Shown here piece by piece: positions 30,999 to 40,445 of a DNA stretch of 64,000 nt (positions within the stretch are counted from its first letter, which is position 1; every line of letters begins with the position of its first letter). The notes beneath the pieces are model-generated. The model had not been told where the DNA came from. It worked only from the letters and a program-made list of their open reading frames with translations, and made no database searches. This DNA is from a virus: the IMG/VR virus record IMGVR_UViG_3300036884_000495, positions 1 to 64,000 of that record, one strand, 5' to 3'. Both the position numbers and the translations under genes were made by a program.

Positions 30999-31870
30999 TG
31001 TGCATCACACGAACGGGTGTCTCGAACACGCCGTTCCGTCCGTTCGTACCCCCGGAGCACGCACGCATTCGTATGAAGGTTGTGCGCGCGACGTTGGGCA
31101 CACTAGTCGCGCTCATCGGCGTCTCCTACGTCGTGCCGAACATGCCGGGCGTCTACGACCAACAGAGCATCGGCGCGTGCGTGTGGATGGCGACCACGGG
31201 CTGCTACCACATCAAGACGGGCGTGCACCTCAGTGCGCTCTGCGGCTACTACTTCGATCGTTGCTGGCAGGGCCTGCCCACAGTCGATTGTGGCAGCGAC
31301 TCACAGAATGCGATCTACATCGTCAAGAATGTGGGCGTCTGTCGCGATGAATTGATGCCGTTCAACAACGCCATCGTGGATTCCAGCGGTAACGCTATTG
31401 CGCCGCCATTCCCTGATGGTATTCGCGATGCCGCAAACCACAAGATGCCAGACTCCAGCTGGCTTGCCTGTGAGACGCCTGATGATCTTGAGGCTGCACT
31501 CAAGTCAGGTGACGGACGCTCCGTCACCATGTTTGGTTCCGCCGTCTCATCGGACATCCAGAGCTACCAAAAAGGACAAGTCCTTGGCGCTCCTGATGCG
31601 ACGGACATCATTGGTGGGCATGAAACCACCATTGTGGGTGTGATCTACAGGTGGGAAGACACCGCGAAATACCCTGAGGTCTTCGGGGCGCTTCCCGTAC
31701 GGCCTACCCTGCCCGACGGCACCCTCTACAGGGATGGCGATCGCCTTTGGCTGGATCGTAACTCGTGGAGCGCGGACTACGGCTACAACGGGCATTTCCT
31801 GTGCACGGATGCCTTCTTGTTCAACGATACGGCGCTTGGTTCGCACTTCGCATTGATGCAAGCCGCGTAG
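30986..31870 (+). CDS. Papain-like (C1-type) cysteine protease
   Basis: 294 aa, ATG with AGGAG upstream, 13-nt overlap with the previous gene. Residues about 51-72 match the C1 active-site region: VPNMPGVYDQQSIGACVWMA with oxyanion Gln59 and nucleophile Cys65. His212 in GGHETTIVG and Asn259 in LDRNSWS complete the triad. About 15 residues before this are hydrophobic (LGTLVALIGVSYV). Papain-like enzymes are rare in phages. It could process a virion protein or cut a host protein during lysis or entry. Confidence 0.8.
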   Translation: MSTLMCITRTGVSNTPFRPFVPPEHARIRMKVVRATLGTLVALIGVSYVVPNMPGVYDQQSIGACVWMATTGCYHIKTGVHLSALCGYYFDRCWQGLPTVDCGSDSQNAIYIVKNVGVCRDELMPFNNAIVDSSGNAIAPPFPDGIRDAANHKMPDSSWLACETPDDLEAALKSGDGRSVTMFGSAVSSDIQSYQKGQVLGAPDATDIIGGHETTIVGVIYRWEDTAKYPEVFGALPVRPTLPDGTLYRDGDRLWLDRNSWSADYGYNGHFLCTDAFLFNDTALGSHFALMQAA

Positions 31871-31878
31871 TACGCAAC

Positions 31879-31919
31879 TACACGCGTGGAACTAGTCCTT
31901 CCGCGCGTGTATCTTTTTT
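31879..31919 (+). terminator. Intrinsic terminator
   Basis: A 13-bp stem (31879-31891 with 31899-31911, one G-T pair) and 7-nt loop are followed by TCTTTTTT. It ends the lysis-like cassette. Confidence 0.9.
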
Positions 31920-31931
31920 GTTAGGTACTGC

Positions 31932-31937
31932 TAGGAT
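31932..31937 (+). promoter_or_regulatory. -10 hexamer (TAGGAT) 6 nt before the start of 31944
   Basis: TAGGAT ends 6 nt before ATG 31944 and no Shine-Dalgarno is present. This suggests leaderless initiation, as also proposed at 21673, 22253 and 9902. Confidence 0.5.
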
Positions 31938-31943
31938 CGGGCA

Positions 31944-34900
31944 ATGGCGGGCAGCTTCGGAAACACACCGTGGGGTAGCAACTGGGGCGCGGGGCCCGAG
32001 GCAGGCGGCGGCCTAGCCACCACAATCCCCACGAGCCCCGCATGGGACGGCTTCGACTTGTCCGGCGTACGCAGCCCGCAGGATATCGATAACCTGCAGC
32101 TGTATGCAGGGGTTGTTTCCTTTGGCGGCGATGGTGCCTTCTTCCTCTCCTCTTTCAACATCGCCTCGGGCGGCCCGTATCCGGTAGCAACTGCCGCCTT
32201 GTACATCAGCACGGCAGTCGGCGCCTCCTTCACCGTGCAGTACGACGCGGTCTTCCCAGACCTTCCCGTGGACTTCACGGGGATTGCAGAAGGCGTAGCC
32301 GCCGGTAACTGCCTGTACATGGGCGTGTGGAGCTCACAAGACTACGCGGCGGGCTTCTTTATCTCGCAAGAGGGGTGGGCATACACCGGCGAGGTTACGC
32401 TAGATGGCTCCGGGAACGTGGTACCCGCACAGGCCGTAAACCTGATTCCAGGCAGCGACGGGTGGACGCAGGCAAGTAAGGAGTACAACATCCGCATCAT
32501 CGTCGATGCGACCTCTGACCTTGTCTACGTGTACATCGAGGATGTGGCCGCCAATACAGGGCTGCAGCTCAAGGCGCTTCTAGTCGCTATTCATACGGTG
32601 TCGCCGACCGTGTCCGACGCCGCCGTGTTGGCGGTAAGGGGCGACAGCACACACATCTCTTGGATCGAGCTATTCAACTATCAGCTCTCTTCCAAGGTCC
32701 TTCTACCCAGCCCCCCACCCGTTGCGCACGCAGGGTCCGACCAGGCGATGCTCCGTTGCGCGATTGTGCGCTTAGATGGCGGCAGCAGCATAGACCCTGC
32801 TGGGTACCCGCTCGCATACGAATGGCGGCTGGTAGACGCGCCGGCCACGAGTATCTTCTGCGTCTCAGGCGGCGATGGGCAGACGCTGACAGAGACGGTG
32901 CCAACAGGCTTCACCTTTTCGTTCTACAGCCAAGACCTGGCGGATGCCGATGTCGCCGAGCCCCTGCAGGTAAACGACGTGCTGACGTACTCCGCGGGGT
33001 CGTTCACCATCAAGAGCATCGTGCGTACACCGACCTTCCGCGTGGTCGTAGAGTACGAGCAACTACCCGAAAGCAAGGGCAGTATACCTTTCAAGGTACT
33101 ACGGCAGTCAGGTATCAACGGGCCGCACACCACCGCCCCAACGTTCTACCCAGACGCCCTCGGCTTCTACTCTTTCGACCTACGCGTAAGCGACGGCTTG
33201 GCGAGCTCCAGCCCCTTGGGTACGGATCGCAGCCGCACGCTGATCAACGTCATCGAGAGCCCCCTGCCGCGCGGGTGCTCGGTAGATACCTCGTTCCTAT
33301 TCAACTACCTGCTGTCCTTTTGGAAACAGGTCGAGGACAGCGACCGCATAGCTACCTTCTGGGAGGCCCTCGCGCGCGTGGCGTCCACGGAGCTGTACTC
33401 GCTCTGGCAGATTGAGTACTCGAAGTCCTTGCGGGACATCCAGCGTACGTTCGTGCGCCGATGGCTGCACTACGACATTCTGCTTCCAGAGCCCTCTCCC
33501 GAGCTTACTACGCTGCGCTACCTGTGGGGCGGCGTCACCTCGAACGCTATTACCGGTACCGTAGCGAGCGTGGGCGGGACGACCTTTACTATCAGCTCCC
33601 CCTTCCTTTCGAATACCGTCACGATTCCTTTACTATCCACGAGCGCCACGACGACCCCAGAAGCGTACGCACAGCAGCTACAGGCCCGCCTACGGGAGGT
33701 ACTCGGTCCAAGTGTCGTGAGCAGCGTTTGCTGGACACGTGCAGGAGCCGTTACGGGCGACCTTAGGGGCCTGCGATACCCTGCAGATGTCACGGGGCGC
33801 ACCCTCGTTGTCACCGCAGACGCGGGTGTCGCGCACACTGCGACGATCGGTATGCCCGCTACTTTTGCGGCGTTCGTGCAGGAGCTTGTTGACCAGCTCG
33901 CTGGCGTAGCTGTCTTTGCGAACCCAGACGGCACTGTGCGCATCGGGTCGCCAACGGTAGGCGGTGCTTCGGGAGTTGTTATCGACGCCGCGAGCACGCT
34001 GCTTACAGCGCACGGGGGGCCTGTATCTTTCGATACGCTAACAGCCACCGCTGTCGCCTACGTGCACATCGCCGCGAACATCCCGTTCACGCTGATGTCG
34101 TCATCCTCGGCACCGGCGTTCTCGTATCCGCAGATCAACAGCCTCATAGGCGCATCTAGCGGTGGTGATGTTGTAGGCCCGCGCGCTTTTCGCGTGTCGT
34201 ATTCCTTGGCGAGCACACCACTCAACGAGGATGATCTGCTTGTTGTGGGGCGGGATGCCTACCGCATTGTGCGCATCGTAGACGACGTACGCGACCCCTT
34301 CCCGTATCAGCGCATCGTGGTCAAAGACGACTTGCCCGCGGTCTCCAACTCGGACTGGGTCATACCTGGCTGGGTGGAGTCGAAGTTCCTCAACTTCTAC
34401 GCCGGTTTGGTGGACCGCGGGGACTATGTCGACTTCGAGGTGACTACGCCTGGGGGTGGGCTTACCCTTGTAACTACGACAGTCCTCGGAGCCAACGCCA
34501 CGTTGATAGGGCGTCTCGCAGTCAATACCGCAGTACTTGCAGCACAACTATCCCTAGTCCCAGGGCTGACAGTCTTCCTGGCGCGCGTTCTGCGCCGACG
34601 ATACATCCCAATCGATCCGCTCATTGTGGACATCCCTATCCTCACCGACGTCATCGAGGTGGTGGACACAGACGCCGTTCTACGCAGGAACGCGGACTAC
34701 TTCATTGAGACCTTCCGCGGGCACCAGGCTGTGCGGTTCTGTGTAAACGTCGGCGCCGACCTCGGAGATGTTTGGGAGGGCGACCGCCCACCCGCGCGCC
34801 TGTGGGCGGAGTACACGTACGTAGACAACGCGCCCCTCATACAGGCGAACTTCGGGGCAGCCATCGGGGTGACCCAAGATATGGTGCCCGACACAGTGGA

Positions 34901-36218
34901 CTATCTCAGCGCCGTACGCGGGCTTTGGTACGCCATGTACAACGGCCCCACGATGGCGGACCTGCGTATTGCTTTGCAGGTGTTCTTGGGGCTGCCATTT
35001 GCAGAAGCAGCGGGCACCATCCTAGAAGTCAACACCAACTTCCTCACGCAGCAAAGCCGGCTCTTGATCCAAGATGCTGCGAACAAAGAGCTGGTGCGCT
35101 CGTATGTGTACCCGCGCATACTGAGCGTGGAGACCAACCCAGGCACGGGGGTGGCTTACGTCGTGGGAGACGTCGTCGCGCAGTTCGCCCCGCTGGTCAC
35201 AGGAGCCTCTGTTACGGATTGGGTGAAGGACCCCAAGTGGTTCCAGGGGATAGTCAACCAGGGCGCCTTCTACGAAGTTCAGAAGTACCACACGTTCTTG
35301 GTGCGCGTAGATAGCCAGGCGTTCAACCTAGCCTCTTTGATGTTCGCACAGAAGTTCCTAGCGAAGATCAAACCAATCTATACCGACCCTCTGTACGTTG
35401 TGGCGCTGCCTGCGGGTCCAGATGAAATAGATGTTGTGGACTCCACTTCCTTTGCGCTGACGATGCGGTTGTATGACACCCCTTGTGACCGCATGGGCGC
35501 GAGCTACTACTTTGACGAACCATGGGCGGCGGGTGCAGAGGCGCTCACGATGCCTGGGGGCGCCGAGCGCTCGTATCGGAACAACTTCGACAGAGGCGAC
35601 GACCCTACGGCTCCTGTGCCCGACTACCCAGGCCCTTCGGATCTTGTAACGTGGGGGTTCGATAAGGAGTGGCTTTGTCCTGCAGACCGCCTTGAACTAA
35701 GCCGCAGTGAGGTGTACGCGCCCTCCGCGCTCCCGCGCTACGACAGCGTGTTCGCATTCGATATGCAGGTCACGCAGCAGGTGTTTACGACACTTTCTCC
35801 GCCCTCGTCTTATGGGGCGTTTCTCACCCTCTTCACAGCAGACCGCGCAGCCACTATCACGCGCTTCCAACTGCAACTGAACGGGCCCACACTGGGGGCG
35901 CTGGGAGCGCACTGGGGGGCAGACCTGCTTGTCAACGGCACTGTGCGGCAGACGCACGCCTTTGACGTCGGGTATGTACACCCAGTACTGGGGCTAGTAA
36001 TCACCATGCCCCAAAACATCGAACTGATTGTACCGGCGCTCTCCATAGCGATCTCCATCGGAGACGTTGTGAGCCTACACATCTACCCCACGTCCCTCGT
36101 CACACAGACGCCGGGGTGGACACAGATACTTGCCGCCACCTCTCTTGGCGAGGGGCCGTGGGGGTGGGATGCGCCGTTAGCCGGCGGCACGTACTACAAC
36201 GTCGGAGAGCTGGAATGA
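31944..36218 (+). CDS. Giant tail/baseplate protein (1424 aa)
   Basis: The first 230 residues look like a lectin/laminin-G-type sandwich. Residues about 255-430 include a PKD or immunoglobulin-like domain (AHAGSDQAMLRCAIVRLDGG, LAYEWRL). From about 450 the sequence switches to a helical core (FNYLLSFWKQVEDSDRIATF, RTFVRRWLHYD) of the kind found in large baseplate proteins, followed by mixed beta modules and a jelly-roll-like C-terminus. It may bridge the baseplate and fibres. No named family is certain. Start at ATG 31944 with no ribosome site. Confidence 0.7.
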   Translation: MAGSFGNTPWGSNWGAGPEAGGGLATTIPTSPAWDGFDLSGVRSPQDIDNLQLYAGVVSFGGDGAFFLSSFNIASGGPYPVATAALYISTAVGASFTVQYDAVFPDLPVDFTGIAEGVAAGNCLYMGVWSSQDYAAGFFISQEGWAYTGEVTLDGSGNVVPAQAVNLIPGSDGWTQASKEYNIRIIVDATSDLVYVYIEDVAANTGLQLKALLVAIHTVSPTVSDAAVLAVRGDSTHISWIELFNYQLSSKVLLPSPPPVAHAGSDQAMLRCAIVRLDGGSSIDPAGYPLAYEWRLVDAPATSIFCVSGGDGQTLTETVPTGFTFSFYSQDLADADVAEPLQVNDVLTYSAGSFTIKSIVRTPTFRVVVEYEQLPESKGSIPFKVLRQSGINGPHTTAPTFYPDALGFYSFDLRVSDGLASSSPLGTDRSRTLINVIESPLPRGCSVDTSFLFNYLLSFWKQVEDSDRIATFWEALARVASTELYSLWQIEYSKSLRDIQRTFVRRWLHYDILLPEPSPELTTLRYLWGGVTSNAITGTVASVGGTTFTISSPFLSNTVTIPLLSTSATTTPEAYAQQLQARLREVLGPSVVSSVCWTRAGAVTGDLRGLRYPADVTGRTLVVTADAGVAHTATIGMPATFAAFVQELVDQLAGVAVFANPDGTVRIGSPTVGGASGVVIDAASTLLTAHGGPVSFDTLTATAVAYVHIAANIPFTLMSSSSAPAFSYPQINSLIGASSGGDVVGPRAFRVSYSLASTPLNEDDLLVVGRDAYRIVRIVDDVRDPFPYQRIVVKDDLPAVSNSDWVIPGWVESKFLNFYAGLVDRGDYVDFEVTTPGGGLTLVTTTVLGANATLIGRLAVNTAVLAAQLSLVPGLTVFLARVLRRRYIPIDPLIVDIPILTDVIEVVDTDAVLRRNADYFIETFRGHQAVRFCVNVGADLGDVWEGDRPPARLWAEYTYVDNAPLIQANFGAAIGVTQDMVPDTVDYLSAVRGLWYAMYNGPTMADLRIALQVFLGLPFAEAAGTILEVNTNFLTQQSRLLIQDAANKELVRSYVYPRILSVETNPGTGVAYVVGDVVAQFAPLVTGASVTDWVKDPKWFQGIVNQGAFYEVQKYHTFLVRVDSQAFNLASLMFAQKFLAKIKPIYTDPLYVVALPAGPDEIDVVDSTSFALTMRLYDTPCDRMGASYYFDEPWAAGAEALTMPGGAERSYRNNFDRGDDPTAPVPDYPGPSDLVTWGFDKEWLCPADRLELSRSEVYAPSALPRYDSVFAFDMQVTQQVFTTLSPPSSYGAFLTLFTADRAATITRFQLQLNGPTLGALGAHWGADLLVNGTVRQTHAFDVGYVHPVLGLVITMPQNIELIVPALSIAISIGDVVSLHIYPTSLVTQTPGWTQILAATSLGEGPWGWDAPLAGGTYYNVGELE

Positions 36219-36853
36219 ACAACGTCTTCATCGAACACCGACGCGGCGGCACCCTTGTGGAAACAAGAGAGCTGCACAACGTGTGGACCTACTTCGGCAA
36301 ACTGTACTTGTCGCAGTTGGTCTCCAACGTGATCATCGATGACGTTGGTGGCGATGTGCCTGAATCCATCTTCCGTGTGCGCTCCCTGTGTCTTGGCATG
36401 GGTGGCGTAGAAGCTGCGGGCGCCGCGTACGGTGCGGCCTTCCTTACCGCGTACCCTCCGGGGCACGATCCACATGCTACTGCGGGGAACAAGTACGACA
36501 AGAACAACCCCACAGGGCCCGTGATTTCCACGCTAGAACGGCCTGTGCGCAGGTCGGGCGGCTTGACTCCGTATCCAGGCGGCTCCGGCGACGTCTGGCT
36601 GTTCGAACCGCCCAGCGTGCACTACCGGGATATCAACTCCGTGACATTCGAGACCGTCGTAGACTGCACCGCCGGGGACCTCGTGTACAGCACGCTCCCC
36701 TACATGCCTATTTCGGAGGCGGGCCTTTGTCACTCAGGCGCAAACGCAGCCACCGCGTACAATAACGTTGTAGCTTACGTCAACTTTGCTACCATCGTCC
36801 TTCAGAGCGACAGCATCGTGACCTTATCTTGGACCGTGAGGTTGGCATCGTGA
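36215..36853 (+). CDS. Tail protein, paralogue A
   Basis: 212 aa, start overlapping the preceding stop (ATGA). It shares with the next gene an N-terminal pattern (RGGTLVETRELHNVWTYFGK versus RGKIVARRDGHNIFVDLGRE), a Gly-rich centre and the motif TLERPVR followed by SGG, so the two are paralogues. Beta-rich with no membrane segment. Likely tail-tip or fibre-connector subunits; the function is not known. Confidence 0.7.
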   Translation: MNNVFIEHRRGGTLVETRELHNVWTYFGKLYLSQLVSNVIIDDVGGDVPESIFRVRSLCLGMGGVEAAGAAYGAAFLTAYPPGHDPHATAGNKYDKNNPTGPVISTLERPVRRSGGLTPYPGGSGDVWLFEPPSVHYRDINSVTFETVVDCTAGDLVYSTLPYMPISEAGLCHSGANAATAYNNVVAYVNFATIVLQSDSIVTLSWTVRLAS

Positions 36854-37500
36854 GATTCAACGAAGACATTCAGGTAAAGCAAAACCTCCACCTCGTTGCA
36901 CGTGAGCGCGGAAAGATTGTCGCCCGCCGCGATGGACACAACATCTTCGTGGACTTGGGCCGCGAGTGGCTCTCGCGCCTGATCGCCTACCAAAGCTATA
37001 GTCCTGACGTCTATCAACGCGACGACCGCGTTCGCTATATGGGGTTTGGTATCGGCGGCAACAGGCAGCTGGCGCTGTCTACTGCGAACGCCTTCCCAAT
37101 CGGCGGAGCCGGGAACCCCTACGCGGCGAGCAGCCACACAGGCGTCGGCGCCAACCAGCAGACAGACTTGGACCGCACAGTGACGACGCTGGAACGCCCT
37201 GTGCGCGTGAGCGGTGGGTCTACAGGCTATCCTGGCGTCAGCGGGGACAAGTGGCTCGGGCTGTTACAGGCACCCGCGCAGCACGCGAGTGGCACGAGCG
37301 TGACCTTCGTGCGCATGTTCTTGCCCGCAGATGTGAGCTACTTGCCGTTCGCCTCTGTGCCCCTCAGCGAAGTCGGGTTGTTCACGGCGGCCGCCGACCC
37401 AGGCTTCTACCTAAACACGCTGATCGCCTACGATACCTTTGATACTTTGAGCAAGACTTCGGCCATCTCACTCGAGGTCGATTGGACGTTCAACTTCTAG
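36850..37500 (+). CDS. Tail protein, paralogue B
   Basis: 216 aa from a GTG overlapping the upstream TGA (GTGA). Same domain plan as 36215-36853: HNIFVDLGREWLSRLI, RVRYMGFGIGG, TLERPVRVSGG and a C-terminal strand ending in WTFNF. The TAG stop merges with GAG of the next ribosome site. The pair may form a hetero-oligomer at the tail. Confidence 0.7.
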   Translation: MRFNEDIQVKQNLHLVARERGKIVARRDGHNIFVDLGREWLSRLIAYQSYSPDVYQRDDRVRYMGFGIGGNRQLALSTANAFPIGGAGNPYAASSHTGVGANQQTDLDRTVTTLERPVRVSGGSTGYPGVSGDKWLGLLQAPAQHASGTSVTFVRMFLPADVSYLPFASVPLSEVGLFTAAADPGFYLNTLIAYDTFDTLSKTSAISLEVDWTFNF

Positions 37501-37509
37501 GAGTCCGAG

Positions 37510-39540
37510 ATGCCATTTCATCGCTTTCAAGATCCGACATACAACAGACTCGGTGGCGCCTTTCCCGGCACCATCGGAACACAGACATACAGCCGCATCA
37601 ATGTCACCAATGGCGGTATCGGTGGCGGGGACGGCAGCGCAAATGCAGATGGCGCCAAAGGAAGCGGCCCGAATGCAGGCACGTACTTGGTGGCCTTCGG
37701 CGAGGATGCTACCAGTTCCGCGGCCAATCGCGGTTTGCGTGCGATGGCGCAGAACACGGACGCTATCGATAACGTCATCCGAGGAAGCATCCCGTACGTC
37801 AAGCGCGTGACCGTCACGACCGTTTCGAGCAGCATCGATGTAGCGCTCGGCACTGAGATGTTTGTGGGCGAGCAAGGACTAGGCGCGTCTGCGCCGGTCT
37901 TGGCAGGTCTTGTACATATCGAGAATACGGACGGCACTCCCGTAGCAGGCACAACCCAGCCCACAATCATCTTGATCCATGATGGCACCGGCATCAACGT
38001 GGTGGGCGTGCCGGCGGACGGATTCTACGCAACGCCCACTATTCGCTTCTCAGCGTCTATCCCCGCGGGCACCTACGTGCTCTTCGTCGGTGTGCGTACG
38101 AGCTACGCTGACTTGCTCGAGACCAAGCTCCACTACACGGTCAACGAGCTCCTGGCGAACCGCACGTACAACACGCAGAACTGGTACAGCTTCACGCAGG
38201 GTTTGAACGAGAAGTACCGCCGGTCGACTACCAGGGCTGCGGGGGCGCTTGATACCCCAGGGTCTGGTGCCGTCATCACTCGCGACGGTAAAGCCGTCAC
38301 CGTGGAGATGGTGGAGCACCCATGGGCAACGCCTGTAGCGGGCGCAGACCCGTTCGATGCGGGCATCATCGTGCAGCTTCCGAGCGCGTTCGGCACACCA
38401 GGTACCGCCACTGACTACGATCGAACGCTGCCGGGGAACCTCGGCTACGTGTACGTCACGAATCGCCGCGGGGGCAACAACCCACTTGAGTATACGAAGC
38501 CCTCGCAGCCGTTGGCCGCCTTCGCTATTCTGAATCCCATGGACGTGCACTCCGGCTCGTCGGGTCCGTGGGTTGCGCGCACCTTCATCCCAGAAGGCAT
38601 ATCTGCCACTCTGAACCCAGATGGCGCACACGCCAGCCGTGTGCAGGTATTCACCCCCTACTACTTTCGAGAGTCGTCATATCACACCACCGCAATCCTT
38701 CTCGGCTTCGACGGTTTGCTGATCACGATAGCCGGTGTCACGCAGTGGTACATCATCGATTCCATCGTATCTGACGGGGTCGTTACTGTGGTATTCCCTG
38801 GTGGAACTCCTGCGGGTTTCAGCACGGCGACGTCGGCTACTATTCAGTGGGTGCAGTTTTCTGCCTGCTTTGGTGGCGCAGGGCGCGGCAGCAGCGTCGA
38901 CTCCAAACAGCATTGGGCGGGCTTCGTGTGGACCGATCCCATGCGTCTTATGGCTCCTAGCGGATCGTGGCCGGACGTCGCCGATGGCTATCAAGAAGAC
39001 GCACCTATTCACATCACAAAGACCTCCGGGGATATTGCTTTCCGCGCTGGCGTGTTCAATCCGACGACAGGCAGCTACGATATCGGTTGGTTTCTAACGG
39101 CGGGAGGCGTGCTGTACCCAGGCCCCTCCAACACGCAGTCATCAACGAGCAGCACCGGCGGCTTGCTACTCAAGGCAAACCAGGGGTCGATAACAGATAC
39201 GCACGCGCTGATCACGGGTGGATCGAATAGTGTGCTGATTGACGTGTGGGCCGCATCGTGCGTATTCCTAACGCACGGCACGCTGACTGGGGATGTCTAC
39301 GTTTCCATAGGGCTGACTCACGGCCCAAATTGGTCGGGGACGTCCGGCGACCACATTGAGGTTTTCCTCTACAAGACCACAACGGCACACGCCATCGACC
39401 TAGGGTGGGATCTAGGCCAATTCGCATTCAGCGGTAATGACGGTGTTGTCCCCGCCGGAATCGCCGCAACATACAAGTGGACGGGTACTAGGTCCTTCAA
39501 CGGCAAGTTCTACATGACTCGAACGGATTACCCACTCTAG
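37510..39540 (+). CDS. Tail-fibre or baseplate protein
   Basis: 676 aa, ATG with TAGGAG upstream. N-terminal Gly/Asn/Ala-rich stretch (NGGIGGGDGSANADGAKG), helical region (LLETKLHYTVNELLANRTYN), then several beta domains (VHIENTDGTPVAGTTQPT; YVTNRRGGNNPLEY). The C-terminal half has a typical receptor-domain composition. Part of the same rightward unit as its neighbours. Exact role unknown. Confidence 0.7.
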   Translation: MPFHRFQDPTYNRLGGAFPGTIGTQTYSRINVTNGGIGGGDGSANADGAKGSGPNAGTYLVAFGEDATSSAANRGLRAMAQNTDAIDNVIRGSIPYVKRVTVTTVSSSIDVALGTEMFVGEQGLGASAPVLAGLVHIENTDGTPVAGTTQPTIILIHDGTGINVVGVPADGFYATPTIRFSASIPAGTYVLFVGVRTSYADLLETKLHYTVNELLANRTYNTQNWYSFTQGLNEKYRRSTTRAAGALDTPGSGAVITRDGKAVTVEMVEHPWATPVAGADPFDAGIIVQLPSAFGTPGTATDYDRTLPGNLGYVYVTNRRGGNNPLEYTKPSQPLAAFAILNPMDVHSGSSGPWVARTFIPEGISATLNPDGAHASRVQVFTPYYFRESSYHTTAILLGFDGLLITIAGVTQWYIIDSIVSDGVVTVVFPGGTPAGFSTATSATIQWVQFSACFGGAGRGSSVDSKQHWAGFVWTDPMRLMAPSGSWPDVADGYQEDAPIHITKTSGDIAFRAGVFNPTTGSYDIGWFLTAGGVLYPGPSNTQSSTSSTGGLLLKANQGSITDTHALITGGSNSVLIDVWAASCVFLTHGTLTGDVYVSIGLTHGPNWSGTSGDHIEVFLYKTTTAHAIDLGWDLGQFAFSGNDGVVPAGIAATYKWTGTRSFNGKFYMTRTDYPL

Positions 39541-39549
39541 GAGCTTCAC

Positions 39550-40440
39550 ATGCCCGTATTTCTATCGCCAGTTACGATTCCTTACCCCGATACTAGCGGC
39601 AATATTAGCCTAACAACGGCGGGATCCGCGCATATTGGCGGCGGACTGCAGGTTGACGGCGACGCGATCCTTAGTGGCCACGTGCGCGTTGACGGCGGTT
39701 TTAGTACACCACATATAGCCTTGGGCGCACTTGGCTCATATACGGGTACGGACCGCGAATTGCTTACGTGCACGACGGCAAACGGCCAGCAGGTGTTCCA
39801 GTATGATGCCGGGGATACGATCACACCCACAGCACTTCCGTGGGCACAGCGAGGTCCAGGTGGCGTCGGTTGCTGGAAGGTTGTGAATTACGGGCAGGTG
39901 TGTAAGACTGTGCACGACGCCCAGTATGATACTGATGGTGGGACTGTCGCATACCCCAGCGGCGGTGTACACACGTATCACATATCAGACCTTTCTGTCA
40001 TGAACGGAAACTACGCCATGGGTAGCGGAGCACGCCCAAAGGCAGTTAACGGCTATGAAGTAGATGCACAGCTAACGTGGGCGCTGTTTACCCCGTGGCC
40101 CGAGTCATCCACTATACCCGAGGGTAACAACATCGCAGGCAGCATAGTTGCGCACATCGACAATAATGGGAGCGGCGGGCCAGGTACCTACTACGATCCG
40201 GGCGGAGTAGCCGCGGCTACCTTTGTTACGTCCCGTGGCAGTCTGCTGTACAAGCAAGTTGGTGCTACAAAGTTCACTACAATAGTGAAGCTGCATAGTA
40301 TGCTGTACCTGCCTGCAGGCCCGCTAGCTGTAGATAACATTGAACTGATGGTGCTTATCCGCACGGATCCTGTCGAATTCGCTACGTATGCATTTGGCGG
40401 GTCTGCTATAAGCCTGTGTGTAACCATCAGGGCTTTCTAG
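39550..40440 (+). CDS. Tail-fibre tip-like protein
   Basis: 296 aa, ATG with TAGGAGC upstream. The opening VTIPYPDTSGNISLTTAGSA then GGLQVDGDAILSGHVRV is the repeat style of fibre shafts (G-x-L-x-V-x-G-x-A). The remainder is a compact beta-rich domain. It probably forms the distal part of a fibre. Its end overlaps no gene; the following CDS starts 6 nt later. Confidence 0.7.
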   Translation: MPVFLSPVTIPYPDTSGNISLTTAGSAHIGGGLQVDGDAILSGHVRVDGGFSTPHIALGALGSYTGTDRELLTCTTANGQQVFQYDAGDTITPTALPWAQRGPGGVGCWKVVNYGQVCKTVHDAQYDTDGGTVAYPSGGVHTYHISDLSVMNGNYAMGSGARPKAVNGYEVDAQLTWALFTPWPESSTIPEGNNIAGSIVAHIDNNGSGGPGTYYDPGGVAAATFVTSRGSLLYKQVGATKFTTIVKLHSMLYLPAGPLAVDNIELMVLIRTDPVEFATYAFGGSAISLCVTIRAF

Positions 40441-40445
40441 CAACT

